Of a stretch of 64,000 nt of DNA, positions 12,961-24,000 are shown piece after piece. The stretch covers positions 6,015,655-6,079,654 of the forward strand of contig OZ025277.1 in NCBI GenBank assembly GCA_964019165.1, read 5' to 3'. Both the position numbers and the translations under genes were made by a program. Source of the DNA: Mastigias papua (Eukaryota > Cnidaria > Scyphozoa > Rhizostomeae > Mastigiidae). Under the pieces are notes generated by a model. The model was not told where the DNA came from. It ran no database searches and saw only the letters and a list, made by a program, of their open reading frames with translations. Positions within the stretch are counted from its first letter, which is position 1, and each line of letters starts with the position of its first letter.

Positions 12961-14314
12961 AGCAATGCTTCACAACAAATTCTTTCGAATTTTGCGTCCA
13001 AATGAGCCTATCAGTTATAACTTCCTTATAAATTGCTTTAATAATAACATTTATTAGGCTATTAATAATTATATGACACCAATTACCAATAGTTGTTGTA
13101 AAGTGTGATATGTGTAAATGTTTCCGTCCTAATTCGAATCGGCAACCAACATTGGAAGTGCGTTATGTTACCCTAAACTATGTTTATATAATTTAATATT
13201 CAATTTTTCACTTGGATTCTTATCATTAAATCCCTGCTTTAAACACCCCCCAAGTTCTATTCCATATATCAGCATTAAGTTGTATTATACCATGAAGGAA
13301 AATGTGCGATAGTTTTTACAATAAGCGAAAAAACTGAGAATTATGGAAAGTTTTCATATGAACAAAATCAACAAAAGTGAAACATATAAACAAACTTTTC
13401 ATTGAGTTATTAGCAAATTGTACGTTAAGCTCTATGTCTATGGTGTAATACTGCACATTATTTTAAACTTCTCTAAATACAAAACTAGCATGCATCACTT
13501 TTCATTGCACAAAATGATGTACATCTCATTGGTGTCTACATGGGATCAATTAAGTCACTGCACTTTTATTACGCAGTAAAGCAAAGGTTACGTTTAAGAT
13601 GTTTGGGAAGAGCCAAAATTTACAAAGTGTCCTTGACTTTCGCTATTTATCATACTTGAATGGTCACGGTACAGTAAGTGTGTTTCTAATAAAGTAATTT
13701 AACAGTGCGGGCCATCAGACGTATAAAGCTGTGATAATATCTTTTTGAACACAATGTCGAGGCGTTAAAATGTGTTTTACATCTGAAACATAGTGTTTTC
13801 TGGTAAGCACAGTATGCCATATTGCCAGACAATTGTACGATTTTTTCAGCGAGGAATGCTAGGTACTACGTAAATTGAAGTATGTACAGTTACTTCAGTT
13901 ACCTTGTGTTACCATCTCTCAATAAACATATCCTGTGAATAGTCGCTTGTTCATCATTAATTTAAAGAGGTTAATTGTCTTCTAGTTATTTCTCAGGCAT
14001 TCACAATTCTTCTCTGAATCTCAAGTGTCTTCTGTAAATGTCACACAAATAGGCCAAAATATTTCGGAAAGTGTAACAGTTCGAGGAATATTTTGGATTA
14101 ATCTTCTCATAAGCCACTTTCTCAATAATGTCTTTGAAAACATACAGTAGACTGTTACATTGTACAGAAGTTGCAATGGCTAGCCACAAGATTGATAAAA
14201 AAGTTCGCTAACTCTTACCAATAGACTCATTACCACGAGACTACACGAGACTTACCACTATTCTTAACACTTAACTCATTCAGATAAGATCGAATGGATT
14301 AAAAGTAAACATAC

Positions 14315-14347
14315 TGCTAGTTCCTCACGATAGTAATTCACACCCAT
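14315..14347 (-). CDS. Type B first exon (B2), copy 1 upstream region
   Basis: Encodes MGVNYYREELA in 11 codons, followed by GTATGTTT as a phase-0 donor. It could splice to exon 2 (8863) and replace the A peptide. It lies 200 bases after A exon A2, at what looks like the junction of two tandem 3.6-kb units. Related B exons are at 17503-17529, 36924-36956 and 44547-44579. No transcript evidence is visible. Confidence 0.5.
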
Positions 14348-14545
14348 TTGATACGGTCAAGAAAAATCCCTTGATTTACAGTTAGTAATCAAGAAATCGC
14401 GCCAGTTGTAAGAATTTTAAGTAACACTAGGCTTACGCTAAATGCCAAAACATATTTGGGGTATTATAAGATGACGATGCATGTAGTGACTCCTTCTACT
14501 TACTTATCCACAATACAAATGAAACAAGGTTTAATACAAACATAC

Positions 14546-14587
14546 CGTTAAGTCGACCCAGTCATTCTTTCTATTCAAGTTTTCCAT
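14546..14587 (-). CDS. Type A first exon, second upstream copy (A2)
   Basis: Same 14 codons, donor and promoter block as A1 at 10673-10714, about 3.9 kb further upstream. The conserved promoter continues to about 14890. It may be an alternative promoter and first exon for copy 1, or a leftover of the tandem duplication. Confidence 0.55.
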
Positions 14588-15059
14588 TTCGAAGTCTGTA
14601 TTCGACTACAATTTCTCAGTCAGATTGACAAGTCTTATCTTTGTTAAACTATTTACTCTTAGTAATGATCCCGTAAGATATATTTAAGTCAAGTCAATGT
14701 TAGACGCAACTGAAAATATAGCTTTCTCTATTGCATCTTATACATATTCGAAAGTGAATTTGATGTAACAAACGTTGTTACGTGAATGGCGTTACTCTGC
14801 TGCTAGAGAACAATCACAATATGGAAACCAAGATGACTGCAGTGAAGATATCGTTACAATGATCAACGATATGATCTACAGAACTTGAGAATTCATAAAA
14901 ATTTGTAGATAGACGTTTTATTGTAAAAGAAAGTGGTTTATAAGTAGGCAGTGCTCGGCTACTCTATACGTTAGAAATGGTAATTAATAAATTTCTGAGA
15001 CCTATGCTTGTTGATTCCAGTTCCAAGATATAGTCTTGAATATGTGAAAAAAGATTGTA

Positions 15060-15345
15060 ATTTTTCTGCTCTTACTGCGTGAAGCAGAATCCCAATCAGA
15101 TAAAGAAACTGCTAATCCTGCCGCAGTTTAAAAGAAATTTAAAAACTAGTCTACAGAACTGCATTAACATGAAACACTACTCTCTGGAAGAGCAGCAGAT
15201 AGGTCCTAAGGGTCTCACTTTATATTTTTGTTATCATTGCACTCATTGTATTATAGATTGTAGTTTTGTATCTGTAAGAAACTTGGTTTGCTTTATGCTG
15301 AAGGGATTATGTGTATAAGAATATGAATATGGATATATGAATGGA
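15060..15345 (+). mobile_element. Possible LINE 3' end
   Basis: A plus-strand frame has LPQFKRNLKTSLQN, a phrase common at the C-terminus of CR1/L2-like LINE proteins. It is followed by A/T-rich sequence and a short degenerate ATATGA-type tail at 15321-15342. Too little remains for a firm call. Confidence 0.35.
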
Positions 15346-15349
15346 ATCA

Positions 15350-17500
15350 CAGTTTGCCAGCTGGCCCATAATCATGTTTTCTGGGGTACATACACTTCAT
15401 TTGACAATCGATATATTTCAGTGTTATCTGTGTGTAGTGCCTATTTGTTTGCGTAGCATTGTAGTGGTAGACACATTAAAGTATTTTTCACGAAATGCTG
15501 GAATATTTGACCACCATGTTAGGTCACACAACATCATTATTATTGATGTTGAGCTAACTTTGCCAGCGTTCAAAAACTTTAGATGGGGCTCTGCTTGGTG
15601 GGCACACTTTCTACTGTCACTTTTATCGGAGGCGACACGTTGGACGAATTTTTAGGTGAAATGATGGATCGCTTGATCACTCATGTTGGAATGCCATTAA
15701 ATATCTGGTTGGATGTTGAATGAACTGTTTGCTTAAATATCTGGTTGTTTCACCGAATCCTAATATTACATATCAACGATATGATGATACGGCAGATCAA
15801 ATATGAACATTTTTAAAGGTGTTTGGACCTATGTAGATATTTAAATCTATGAGAGTTGTTATCTGTTAAAGGATACTCACGACTTTGAGTTGATATGTGT
15901 CGTCATCTAACATACTGCATACGGAATAACATCATGCACAAGTATACTTATGGACAACACAAGAACGAAGCGATCTAGGTACAGTGACTGTAACTTTAAT
16001 CAAGCTCTTTACATTGATGGAATGTGCATTATGATACTTTGTCTCCTTGACATTTACAATGATGATTGCATGGGATGGCCAGTCATAAAGAGGAGTGTTA
16101 TGAAAATCTTGGGTTATCGCACATATCTCAAGATGAACTCATAACCCTAATGATTGAATGCAATTTCGCAGTATCATAATAAAGTAAACTAAGGCTTTGT
16201 ATATTTTAAGACAAATTGGTCTGTTATGGACTTTGGCTAGTGAGAGAATCCAATATATTATTTAACAAAGCAGGTTCATAACATAAGAAAATTGTGTAAT
16301 GGCTTCATTTGCATTTTCTATTTGCTTTATGGTAGCCATGAGTTATGTTCACTATATACCTATAGAATGCATAGACTACTAATAAGGTGGACATCGTCTT
16401 TCAATGTATTATTGTCTTTAATGATTCTATATTTGTTTGTAGTATTTTTAACCTGGACTTCAAGTAAGGTATGGTGTCGAGTGTATTCTACTGAAACTTA
16501 AAAAGTAGCAATGTTTGCGCCAAATGCAAAGTTGCCGAGAAATATGGACAGTTTTTCACTTGAATAAAATAAGCAAAATTGAAGCATATGGCAAAAATTG
16601 TCAGGGGAATTATTAACAAAATCTTAGTTAAGCTCCTTGATGTAATAATGCACATTAATTGTACCTTCTCCAATCACAAAAAAGTAACGCATCTCTCATC
16701 GTTTATCGAATTAATGTGGATCTCAATAATTTTGCTCATGGGATCCATTGAATTCCCTTATTTTAGTGACTCTATGGACCTGCGGCTAAGGTTTAGGCGT
16801 TTTGGACGAAACAGGTTGAGCAAAAATTGATTAAATTTCCTTCACTTTGCTAAGCAACATACCTAAAAGATTCATGGCTTCATAAGTACATTGTTTATAA
16901 AGTAATATCACAGTGTGAGCCATCTGACATATGAAGTTGCATAGATACTATATGTTTTTGAGAATGATCCCCACACGTTAAAACGTGTTTTACATCATTA
17001 AGTTCGAAAAATGATGCTCTTTGGAGAAGCACAGCATGCCATTTTACCAGACAAACGCGACTTTGTCAACGAGGAATGTTACGTGCGACGAATATTAAAC
17101 TACTGTATGTACGATTACCCTGTTTTACAATATCTCAAAAAACATATCCAGTACAGATTCGCTTGTTCGCAATTACTTTATTGCGGCTAATTCTCTCCTA
17201 CTTATTTATCAGCTCTTCACAATTGTCCTCTGTCTTCTAAGTTTCTTCAGCAAATCATAAGCATAGGCCAATGTACTTTGGAAGTGTAACAGTTGATGAG
17301 ATATTTTGGATTTAAGATTTTAAAAATCCAGTTTCTCAATAGTGTCTTTGAAAACATTGATTTTTACATTTTAGTTGCAATGCTTGATAGGAATTTTGAA
17401 GTAAAAGTTTCTTACCTTTTATAATGAGAGCCCTTACATCTATCTCATTCAGATAGCATCGAATGGATTACAGAAGACTACGAATATGAACAATAAACAT
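15350..17500. repeat. Upstream unit I (B1 to A2), diverged
   Basis: Aligns in patches with unit II (11.2-14.3 kb) and with the inverted 44.6-46.4 kb. The shared block around 16190-16310 (TTTGTATATTTTAAGACA) matches 11920-12030 and 32080-32180. I see no supported gene; the open frames here are not preserved between units. Confidence 0.55.
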
Positions 17501-17502
17501 AC

Positions 17503-17529
17503 CGTTGATTCCTCACGATAGTAATTCAT
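17503..17529 (-). CDS. Type B first exon (B1), most upstream
   Basis: Encodes MNYYREEST in 9 codons and ends ACG|GTATGTTT in phase 0. The upstream ATG used in copy 3 (MAM..) is ATT here, so translation would start at the second Met. Upstream, 17700-17800 holds the promoter-like GTAACAAACGTTACC that is also before the copy 3 B exon. Confidence 0.45.
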
Positions 17530-17699
17530 AGCAATTTTGAATTGCACTTTCAATATCAAATCTTCTGCTAGGTAATCTAAACCTTTAATATGCTTGTGAA
17601 CAGCTCGTTATAAATGCGATTGTGCATCAAGTTTTTAATCCAGCTGAACTTCAAGTGCAAACTGAATATATGAATGTTGTAATTGCATATTGACGGTAT

Positions 17700-17950
17700 A
17701 TCGACAACAGCAAATTTGACGTAACAAACGTTACCAAGAAAGTTACTATGCATTCCCGCTAGGCAACAAGAAAAGCAGATTTTGTAATATAACACACAAA
17801 GAAACTACCTTTTCGCAGGGTACCCATAATAACAGTTAATTTTTGGATATAACATGCCTTGTGATAATTCCTTTACTGGGAAAAGACAGTATTTCATCTC
17901 AGCAAATAGCGAAAGTTTTGAACGGCGTCTCAAGGTATAAAATCGAGGTC
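17700..17950 (-). promoter_or_regulatory. Promoter-like region upstream of B1
   Basis: Shares with the A promoters a core of TTGAYGTAACAAACGTT and a later CCGCTAGG.AACAA, in the same order and spacing. A and B first exons are therefore probably old duplicates of one promoter-exon unit. The outer part (17850-17925) recurs inverted at 43500-43580, upstream of the copy 3 B exon. Confidence 0.4.
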
Positions 17951-18089
17951 TTCAGATTTCAAGAACCAATTGGGTTTATCATATGTTTTAAACCGTTACT
18001 TTCGTAAAAGGGTTAATTCTCCTGTCGCAAAACTTCTTGTATGCATGCTTGTTTGCTCACTGAAATTAGACTTGACCAGTGGCAAAATC

Positions 18090-18700
18090 GACGTGCTGTC
18101 AGTGAGAAAGCTATCCATATCACGTGCAAAGGTTCGTATTCACTGAGACAAATATGCAAATGATTCAAGACCTTGAGACTGTATTTACTGCTAATAATTA
18201 AGCGTCACTGCTTCATTAATATTTGCAGCATTTTAAACCATGCATTTTACAGATTAAGATTGTAGCAATATACCACGTAACTTCTTATTCAATGATGTTG
18301 AAATACTGTTTCTTATGACTGTATTGGAGTTTTAATATTTCAACACAAGGTGAAGTACATATCCCAATAAGAAGCACAAAGAATTTCAAGAAGAATAGAC
18401 TTGGAAAAGCATACCTATAAATGCTATCTGACCATCACTTGTTCTATGACATTTACCTTGATGGATTTCAGTTGTCGACTTTCCAAGGTAAGTTTTCATG
18501 GCATGGCATGAAATGAACATAACTTTACCTTTTTTGTGATTTGCTATTGAATACGATCTTCAAATATGTATTTATTTTATCAGGACTTTCAGACTTTCAG
18601 TTGGATATTGGTTTATTCTTGACACCAGAAAAGCAGTGCTTACTCTCCACAAATGTTGAATAATGTGCTCAATTTTGTGCCATTATACTAATATCACACA
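18090..18700. repeat. Diverged 3' flanking block (related to 57.0-59.0 kb)
   Basis: Patches here match 57030-57200 (around ATTTGCAGCATTTT) and 58860-58990 (GGAAAAGCATACC..AAATG). It appears to be the outer part of the 3' flank of copy 2, now split from 23.16 kb by LINE insertions. A short frame MLSDHHLFYDIYLDGF ends at AAG|GTAAGT and recalls MSSDHHTWSMKFTVANF at 58893. It could be an exon remnant of an unknown gene. 18701-19540 shows nothing recognisable. Confidence 0.4.
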
Positions 18701-19543
18701 TTGCTAATATGTTCTGAAGTTAACAACATGTCAAACAAGCTGTTTGGTTGGAGCTTCGTAATGGATTAATGGTTGGAATCTAGGGAACATTTGATGATTT
18801 ATTTGGATATTGGCCATGGTCTAGTTCTGATGAAAACATTGAAGTACAGTTTTGAAAAGGTTCCATTATAGTAATAACACATACAACTAACCCTACCTAA
18901 AGATGCAGAAACCTACGATGTTGCAAAATGAGGCAAGAGTTATATGCACGTTTTTCGCTTCAGAGCTCTTTGTAGTAAAGACTAAGAAACTATGAAGAAG
19001 CTAAACCGAATTTTTGTGCAAGAAGTCTTTTCATTTAAATCATTTGCTATGATGAGCTGCTCCTAGAGAAGTCATAAAGTCGGTTACACTATAGACCAAA
19101 TCAAACGAAATTTTGCACCAATAGTCTAAGACCCTTAGGGTTTCAAACATAGAATGGACTCCAAAATGGTATGAAATCCACTCAAAACATGTAAAGTCTT
19201 AACAGACTAATAAAACAGCGGGGAGTGGTCACAATGCAACTGCAATGTATGTTTATATGAAGCATATCGAGACTAGTTAATACTTAACATGATAAGGTGA
19301 ATTTACATAGCAATTTGTTGTCACTGTTTCGAAGTTTCGAACTTGATTAGCGTCTATATCAACTTATTTAGAGGCTATATGTAAATACTTATCGAAGCAA
19401 AATATGATGAAGAACAGGGCACTGAAAAAGGAAAACGTATTGTGCACTAGGTAGCACTTGTAGATTTTATTTGACTATCATCTGAAAACTGTAATTAATG
19501 TCGTAGAAATGAATTGTCAACTAAGAGAAGTGACTGTAATCAT

Positions 19544-20287
19544 TCAAGAGAAACCTGACGAATGTAAATGTGATGGAGGATGTAGGGTAGAGAAGAGGTT
19601 GGGATTCTTCATCATCCAGATTGGAATTTGAAAGCAAAAATAGATACAAAAGGTTAGCCTAAGATTTTGGAGTGCATGAAGAAGATGCAGAGTTGTTTTT
19701 TCAGAGGCGGGAAAGAAGAGAAACAAAAGTTTTGTGAGACAACTTGAGGCTTTGGCACTGGTAATGGTTTTGGATGATATATAAGGAGTTGCACAAATAG
19801 AGCTCTGTATTGTGGAGTTTGAAGGAACTTGCACTCTTTGAAGCGATGGTTTTTATTTTTCACAGATAAAGTACAGTGTGAATTGAGCCATTTTGATGAA
19901 TATTCCTTGCTAGGTTTATAGGGATGGAGAATGAAAAGATCAATAGCACGTAGAATTCTATTAGTAATAAAAGCGTCGAAAGAGGAAGGATTATTAGAGA
20001 AGCCAGAATACCAGAGATATGAGGGGCAAAAGATGCGAAGAGAGTCCCAATCGGCTTTGCTAAAGTGGAATACTTTTTACTAGAGAAAGACTTATCTGAT
20101 GGGAGACAAGGATGTCATGCTGCAAGGTGATGAGACAGTGATGAGAGAGACCAATAGGGGAGTCTCTGTTGGTGTGGAGTAAATGTTTGGATTAGATGTA
20201 AGAAAAATATCAAGGGTATTTGCTTTGTCTTTTGAGCGATCAGGAATACGTGTGGGTTCTGAGATCAACTGAGTCAAGTCGTTGATA
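19544..20287 (-). mobile_element. LINE fragment A, endonuclease C-terminus and linker
   Basis: Minus-strand frames give LTQLISEPTRIPDRSKDKAN, TLDIFLTSNPNIYSTPTE and, further on, KNKNHRFKECKFLQTPQYRA and SQNFCFSSFPPLKK. This is the end of an APE-type endonuclease domain and the linker before reverse transcriptase. Frameshifts are frequent. Its N-terminal parts lie at 21967-22180 and 22860-23150, so LINE A was split by later insertions. Confidence 0.8.
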
Positions 20288-21967
20288 ATAGATAGATAGA
20301 TAGATAGATAAAGTTTATTTAGAGAGGATAAACCTGGTTAGCTTAGCAGCTAATCTTCCCCAGGGTTCTCTCTACTAACTACACAATAAGAATATAATAC
20401 AATTTTTGTAAAAGAAAGTGTCCCTTATATTTCTAAAACAAAAAGAAGCCTAGTAACAAATTTTATCTAAAGTAAGGTTCAAGTACTTGATTCTAAAACG
20501 TCGAGGCAATGCTGATACACTTTTCTCTTGAAAATTCCCAGTGATGCTGCCTTTCTAATGTTAAGTGGAGGTTCATTCCATACTTTGCTACCTTTTATTG
20601 ATACAGACTGTTCAGCCTTTTTCAGTTTTGATATGGGCATATGCAAATTGTTGTGTGATGAACTTCTCGTCAATCGCTGTTTAATCTGATTTTGGTGAGT
20701 GAACAAATCAGTCATATATTTTGGAGCCAGTCCATTTAGTGCCTTGTAGACTACTATGGCTGTTTTGAAGTTAGTTCTTTGTTGAACGGGCAGCCACTTA
20801 AGTTTTTTAAACAGTGGTCCTGAATGCTCACGGGCTGGAAGGTCATAGATCAATCTAACAGCTCTCTTTTGAAGCTTCAACAATGAGGATATCTTTGAAG
20901 ACGACCCACAAGCCACGCTGCAGTAGTCAAGATAGACTTGTATGAAATTTTGATAGAACAGTTTTCTTGTATAAAATAGCAGATAAGAGATGATCCTACG
21001 AAACAGAGCAAGGTTGCTGCTTATAGTATTGCATACGCTTTTAACTTGATCGTTCCATGGAAGACCTTGGTCAATAACAACACCAAGTAACTTTTGTTGG
21101 TCAATCTGAAGTAATGGCTGCTCATTCATTTTCACCTCAATTGTTTCATCTTGTTGGTTTCTTTTCAGCTTCGAACGTTTTTGCTGTGTCGTGACCAGAA
21201 GAGAATTTGTTTTTTCTACATTGACAGCCATCTTGTTTTTACTGTACCACGTTGCGATTTGTTTTGCAGATGTGTCCAATTTTGTTTCAATCTCTTTGAT
21301 AGTCTTGCCAGAAACTGATACAGTGCTATCATCTGCTTACATCTCGAATGTACCTTCTTTTATTTCCAATGGTATGTCATTCATGAACAAGATAAATAAT
21401 AGAGGCCCTAAAATTGGGCCTTGTGGCACCCCTGACTTCACAACCTCAGGATCTGAGATGTTATTTTTGAAATTAACCATTTGCTTACGTTCTTTCAAAT
21501 ACGAAGTGAAAAATTCAACTGTTTTACCGCAGCATTGATACAGTTTTAGTTTTTCCAATAATAATTCATGGTTTACAAGATCAAACGCTTTTCTCAAATC
21601 GAGCAGAATAACGCCTGTCATGAGACCTTCATTCATAGACTTTAAATCATCGGGATGTTAGATTTAGAAGAGCAGTTTCGCATGAGTGCATTGCTCTGAA
21701 ACCTGACTCAGCTACGTAAAGGAGACTATGTTTGTCCAGGTATGAGTAGAAGTGCCTGTGCACATGTTTTTCAATTATTTTACTTAGCAGTGGACGGACT
21801 GAAATTGTTCGAAAGTTCCCACAGTCATGAAGGGGGCCAGATTTGTGTACTGGGTTCACTTTCGCAGTTTTCCATACATCTGGAAAAATACCAGTTGTAA
21901 AACTTTTTCCCAGATGTATGGAAAACTGCGAAAGTGACACCAGTACACAAATCTGGCCCCCTTCATG
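20288..21967 (-). mobile_element. LINE fragment B (CR1/L2-like), inserted into LINE A
   Basis: Read on the minus strand: FPDVWKTAKVNPVHKSGPL (21.9 kb), GVPQGPILGPLLFILFMNDI (21.4 kb), a stop at the position of the catalytic ADD stretch (21337), then LLGVVIDQGLPWNDQV and LDYCSVACGSSS, ending at 20479. The 3' end has a (GATA)n/(TATC)n tail at 20288-20311. The copy is 5'-truncated within reverse transcriptase and inactive. At its 5' end is a 57-bp inverted duplication of itself. It interrupts the LINE A endonuclease after GRDADSFAI; LINE A resumes with INDLTQLIS at 20285. Confidence 0.85.
21827..21967. repeat. Inverted repeat at the 5' end of LINE B
   Basis: About 57 bp at 21827-21883 is repeated in reverse complement at 21911-21967 (both hold CGCAGTTTTCCATACATCTG or its complement) around a 27-bp loop. 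Such fold-backs can arise by template switching or twin priming during LINE integration. Confidence 0.85.
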
Positions 21968-22180
21968 TCTTTGGGAACTTTGGGAATAATGGCAAAGGAA
22001 TCTGCATCACGACCAGCCAAATTAGTAATACATCAAGAGTAAACAAGTCAGTCTGAAATGTGGGCATTGAAATTACCAAGAATAATGATTTCAGAACGTG
22101 GAGATTGAAGGGTAATGGCATTGAGCCAGTTAGATAGATGATCATATACATGGCATCCGAGGGTTTGGCTCGAACCATCG
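21968..22180 (-). mobile_element. LINE fragment A, endonuclease core
   Basis: Minus-strand translation reads DHLSNWLNAITLQSPRSEII followed by ILGNFNAHISD, then stops, then LAGRDADSFAII. The APE motif GDFNAH is altered to GNFNAH. It continues into 20285 across the LINE B insertion. Confidence 0.7.
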
Positions 22181-22212
22181 ATGTTTTGCTCAGCAGTCAA
22201 GCGCTCTAGCCA
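22150..22212 (-). other. tRNA-like sequence, probably a SINE head or tRNA pseudogene
   Basis: On the minus strand, TGGCTAGAGCGCTTGACTGC resembles a Pol III A box. GGTTCGAGCCA about 37 bases further matches the B box consensus. I cannot fold a convincing cloverleaf with a clean acceptor stem, so a functional tRNA is unlikely. Confidence 0.4.
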
Positions 22213-22860
22213 AGCTTATATAAAACTCTATCTAAATTTATAATGTGTTATTTAGGTCATATAATTTGCTGATTGTATAGAAATATCCTCATCTACATCG
22301 ATAGAAGACATTTAGTTTTTATACGGGGTGCTTGGTATTTCCCATTCTTGTACATGCTACTTTTCTCTTATGTTTATTTTCGTTCCCAGAACTGCCAGCA
22401 TGTCATTGATATTCCAGATATCCAGATATCACACTTTCTTGCTAACACTGAAATTTTTATATTGTCTGATAACTTGCTTTCAATCAATGGTAACTTACTT
22501 CAAATACATCTCAGCACTGTTCTTGTTTCTTTCCTAATGCTTGTATGGACAACAGCTTGTCAATTTATTTGATTGACCAGTCATCATGTAACATGGGCCT
22601 GCTAATAAATCTCGATAGTGTTAAAAATTGTGTTTTTGTTCGAAGTTAAATGAATGAGGAATATTTTCCAGGTTAAGTTAACATGAAATATGCCGCTACT
22701 TTGTGATAATTTTATTATGTAAATGTCAAAGATTAGGCCGTTGGCCCGTAGAAAGCCTCAATGTTTAAAAGGGTGTTGCAATACTTTTGTACCCCTAATG
22801 TAGAAAGTGATGATTATTTATATTTTGTTAGAGGTATGGAGTGTAAATGAATTTAATAGT
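22213..22860. other. Insertion between two pieces of LINE A, unidentified
   Basis: This 0.65-kb stretch separates LINE A endonuclease pieces. Its right part (22770-22801) reads, on the minus strand, TTAGGGGTACAAAAGTATTG, reminiscent of a Tc1/mariner terminal repeat next to TA, but no matching left end was found. Confidence 0.3.
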
Positions 22861-23150
22861 ACCAGGTAGGGAAGTTTTTAACTAGATGAAGTGAAAACTG
22901 GGACGTGAGAAGTCAAAGTGAGTTAATCGAGAGGTTTGTACATAATGAGGATTTGAAGATTGGAGATGTTGGTGTGCAAAGTTGAGATTGGAGGACAATC
23001 CACGAATGTGCCACATTGCTAGCTGCAGTAGATTCAATATCTGTGTGATTGAGAGATATAGTAGTAACATGAGAGTAAGTGATGATTGGGTCAGTTAAAG
23101 TGATAGCAGCAATAGTTATCAATGAGCCTAAGAGCGTCCCCATAGCTAAC
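22860..23150 (-). mobile_element. LINE fragment A, endonuclease N-terminus
   Basis: The minus strand gives LQLAMWHIRGLSSNLNFAHQ and HLQSSNPHYVQTSRLT. This is the start of the APE-type endonuclease (usual form: WNIRGL..N). The Asn of the first motif is replaced by His. It ends where the duplicated flank of copy 2 begins (23155). Confidence 0.7.
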
Positions 23151-23724
23151 CAATTTGTCGCCCAACTACATTACGAAATTACATCTACTTTAAACAAACA
23201 GGTTGGAATTTTGTTAAAATATTAGTGGATACGCTGTAAAGAGCACTTCATTGCTTGAAGAAACATGTCCAGATTTCAGAGTAAACTCTCTTCCACTCTA
23301 CTAATAATGTTATTGGGAATTGGGAGGAGGGAAGATCAAATGCTTTTCAGCATGGTATGCATCTTGCAAATTGAAGCTAGGTGAACAAAGATGACGAATT
23401 TATACTTTGTGCTTACTTCTCCAAGACAAAAATCGAGATAACACTTTTCATGAGAGATCAGGCAGGATTGATTCTAGTTGTGAACAATAAAGAAAGATGA
23501 TATTTTTGGTTTCTCATTCCAAATATAATGCATTCAAATCAAATATTACTTCACATGTATTTATGTTCAGCTAGCTTGTTTTTCTTTAGGAAGAAAGGTG
23601 CTGGGAGAACTTTCGTGGTTATGAGCATGATTCTTCCTATACTCTGAGACATTCACATTTACGAGCAAATACTTCAGTTGTAAGAACATGCTGCTCCTAT
23701 TTCTATCTTGACTCAATTTTTTCA

Positions 23725-24000
23725 ATGTCTGTATTTAGCACAGGAAACAATCTGTTTCTTAAGAATAAGCTTCCTCTGACTGGAAATGCTGCTATTGTTG
23801 AAGAACAGATCAGGAATCTATATGTATGTCTTCCTAGCAAATGTCACATAACCGTGCCATACGGAGAGAGTGTTGCAAGCGATAAACGTTGTAAAAAGTA
23901 CCTCAAAAGAGTAAAAACAGTTTCTTCAGATAGTTACAATAGTATTGTATCCAGGGGTGGATCTAAGATAAAATCTGACTGTAGCTCAACAACATATTAA
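23725..24000 (+). pseudogene. Repeated coding-like segment of unknown identity (3' flank of copy 2)
   Basis: The frame after a possible acceptor (GTATTTAG) reads GNNLFLKNKLPLTGNAAIVE and continues to about 23950. A diverged relative at 59213-59403 reads GYNLCLKHQFPLTGTVIIFD; the copy 1 version at 5445-5660 is broken. Conservation across three blocks suggests an old exon. The last 17 codons fall inside the hAT-like insertion starting at 23952, so the present end is artificial. I do not recognise the protein. Confidence 0.35.

Larger units (their letters stand above)
10990..14530. repeat. About 3.6-kb upstream unit (unit II, B2 to A1)
   Basis: The stretch between B exon 14315-14347 and A exon 10673-10714 matches 31.1-36.9 kb (copy 2), the inverted 44.6-48.1 kb (copy 3) and, more weakly, 14.6-17.5 kb (unit I). 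Apart from the antisense LINE piece at 12.6-12.96 kb I see no convincing gene. The 71-codon hydrophobic plus-strand frame at 12026 has an equivalent only in the recent duplicate at 32179. Confidence 0.7.
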
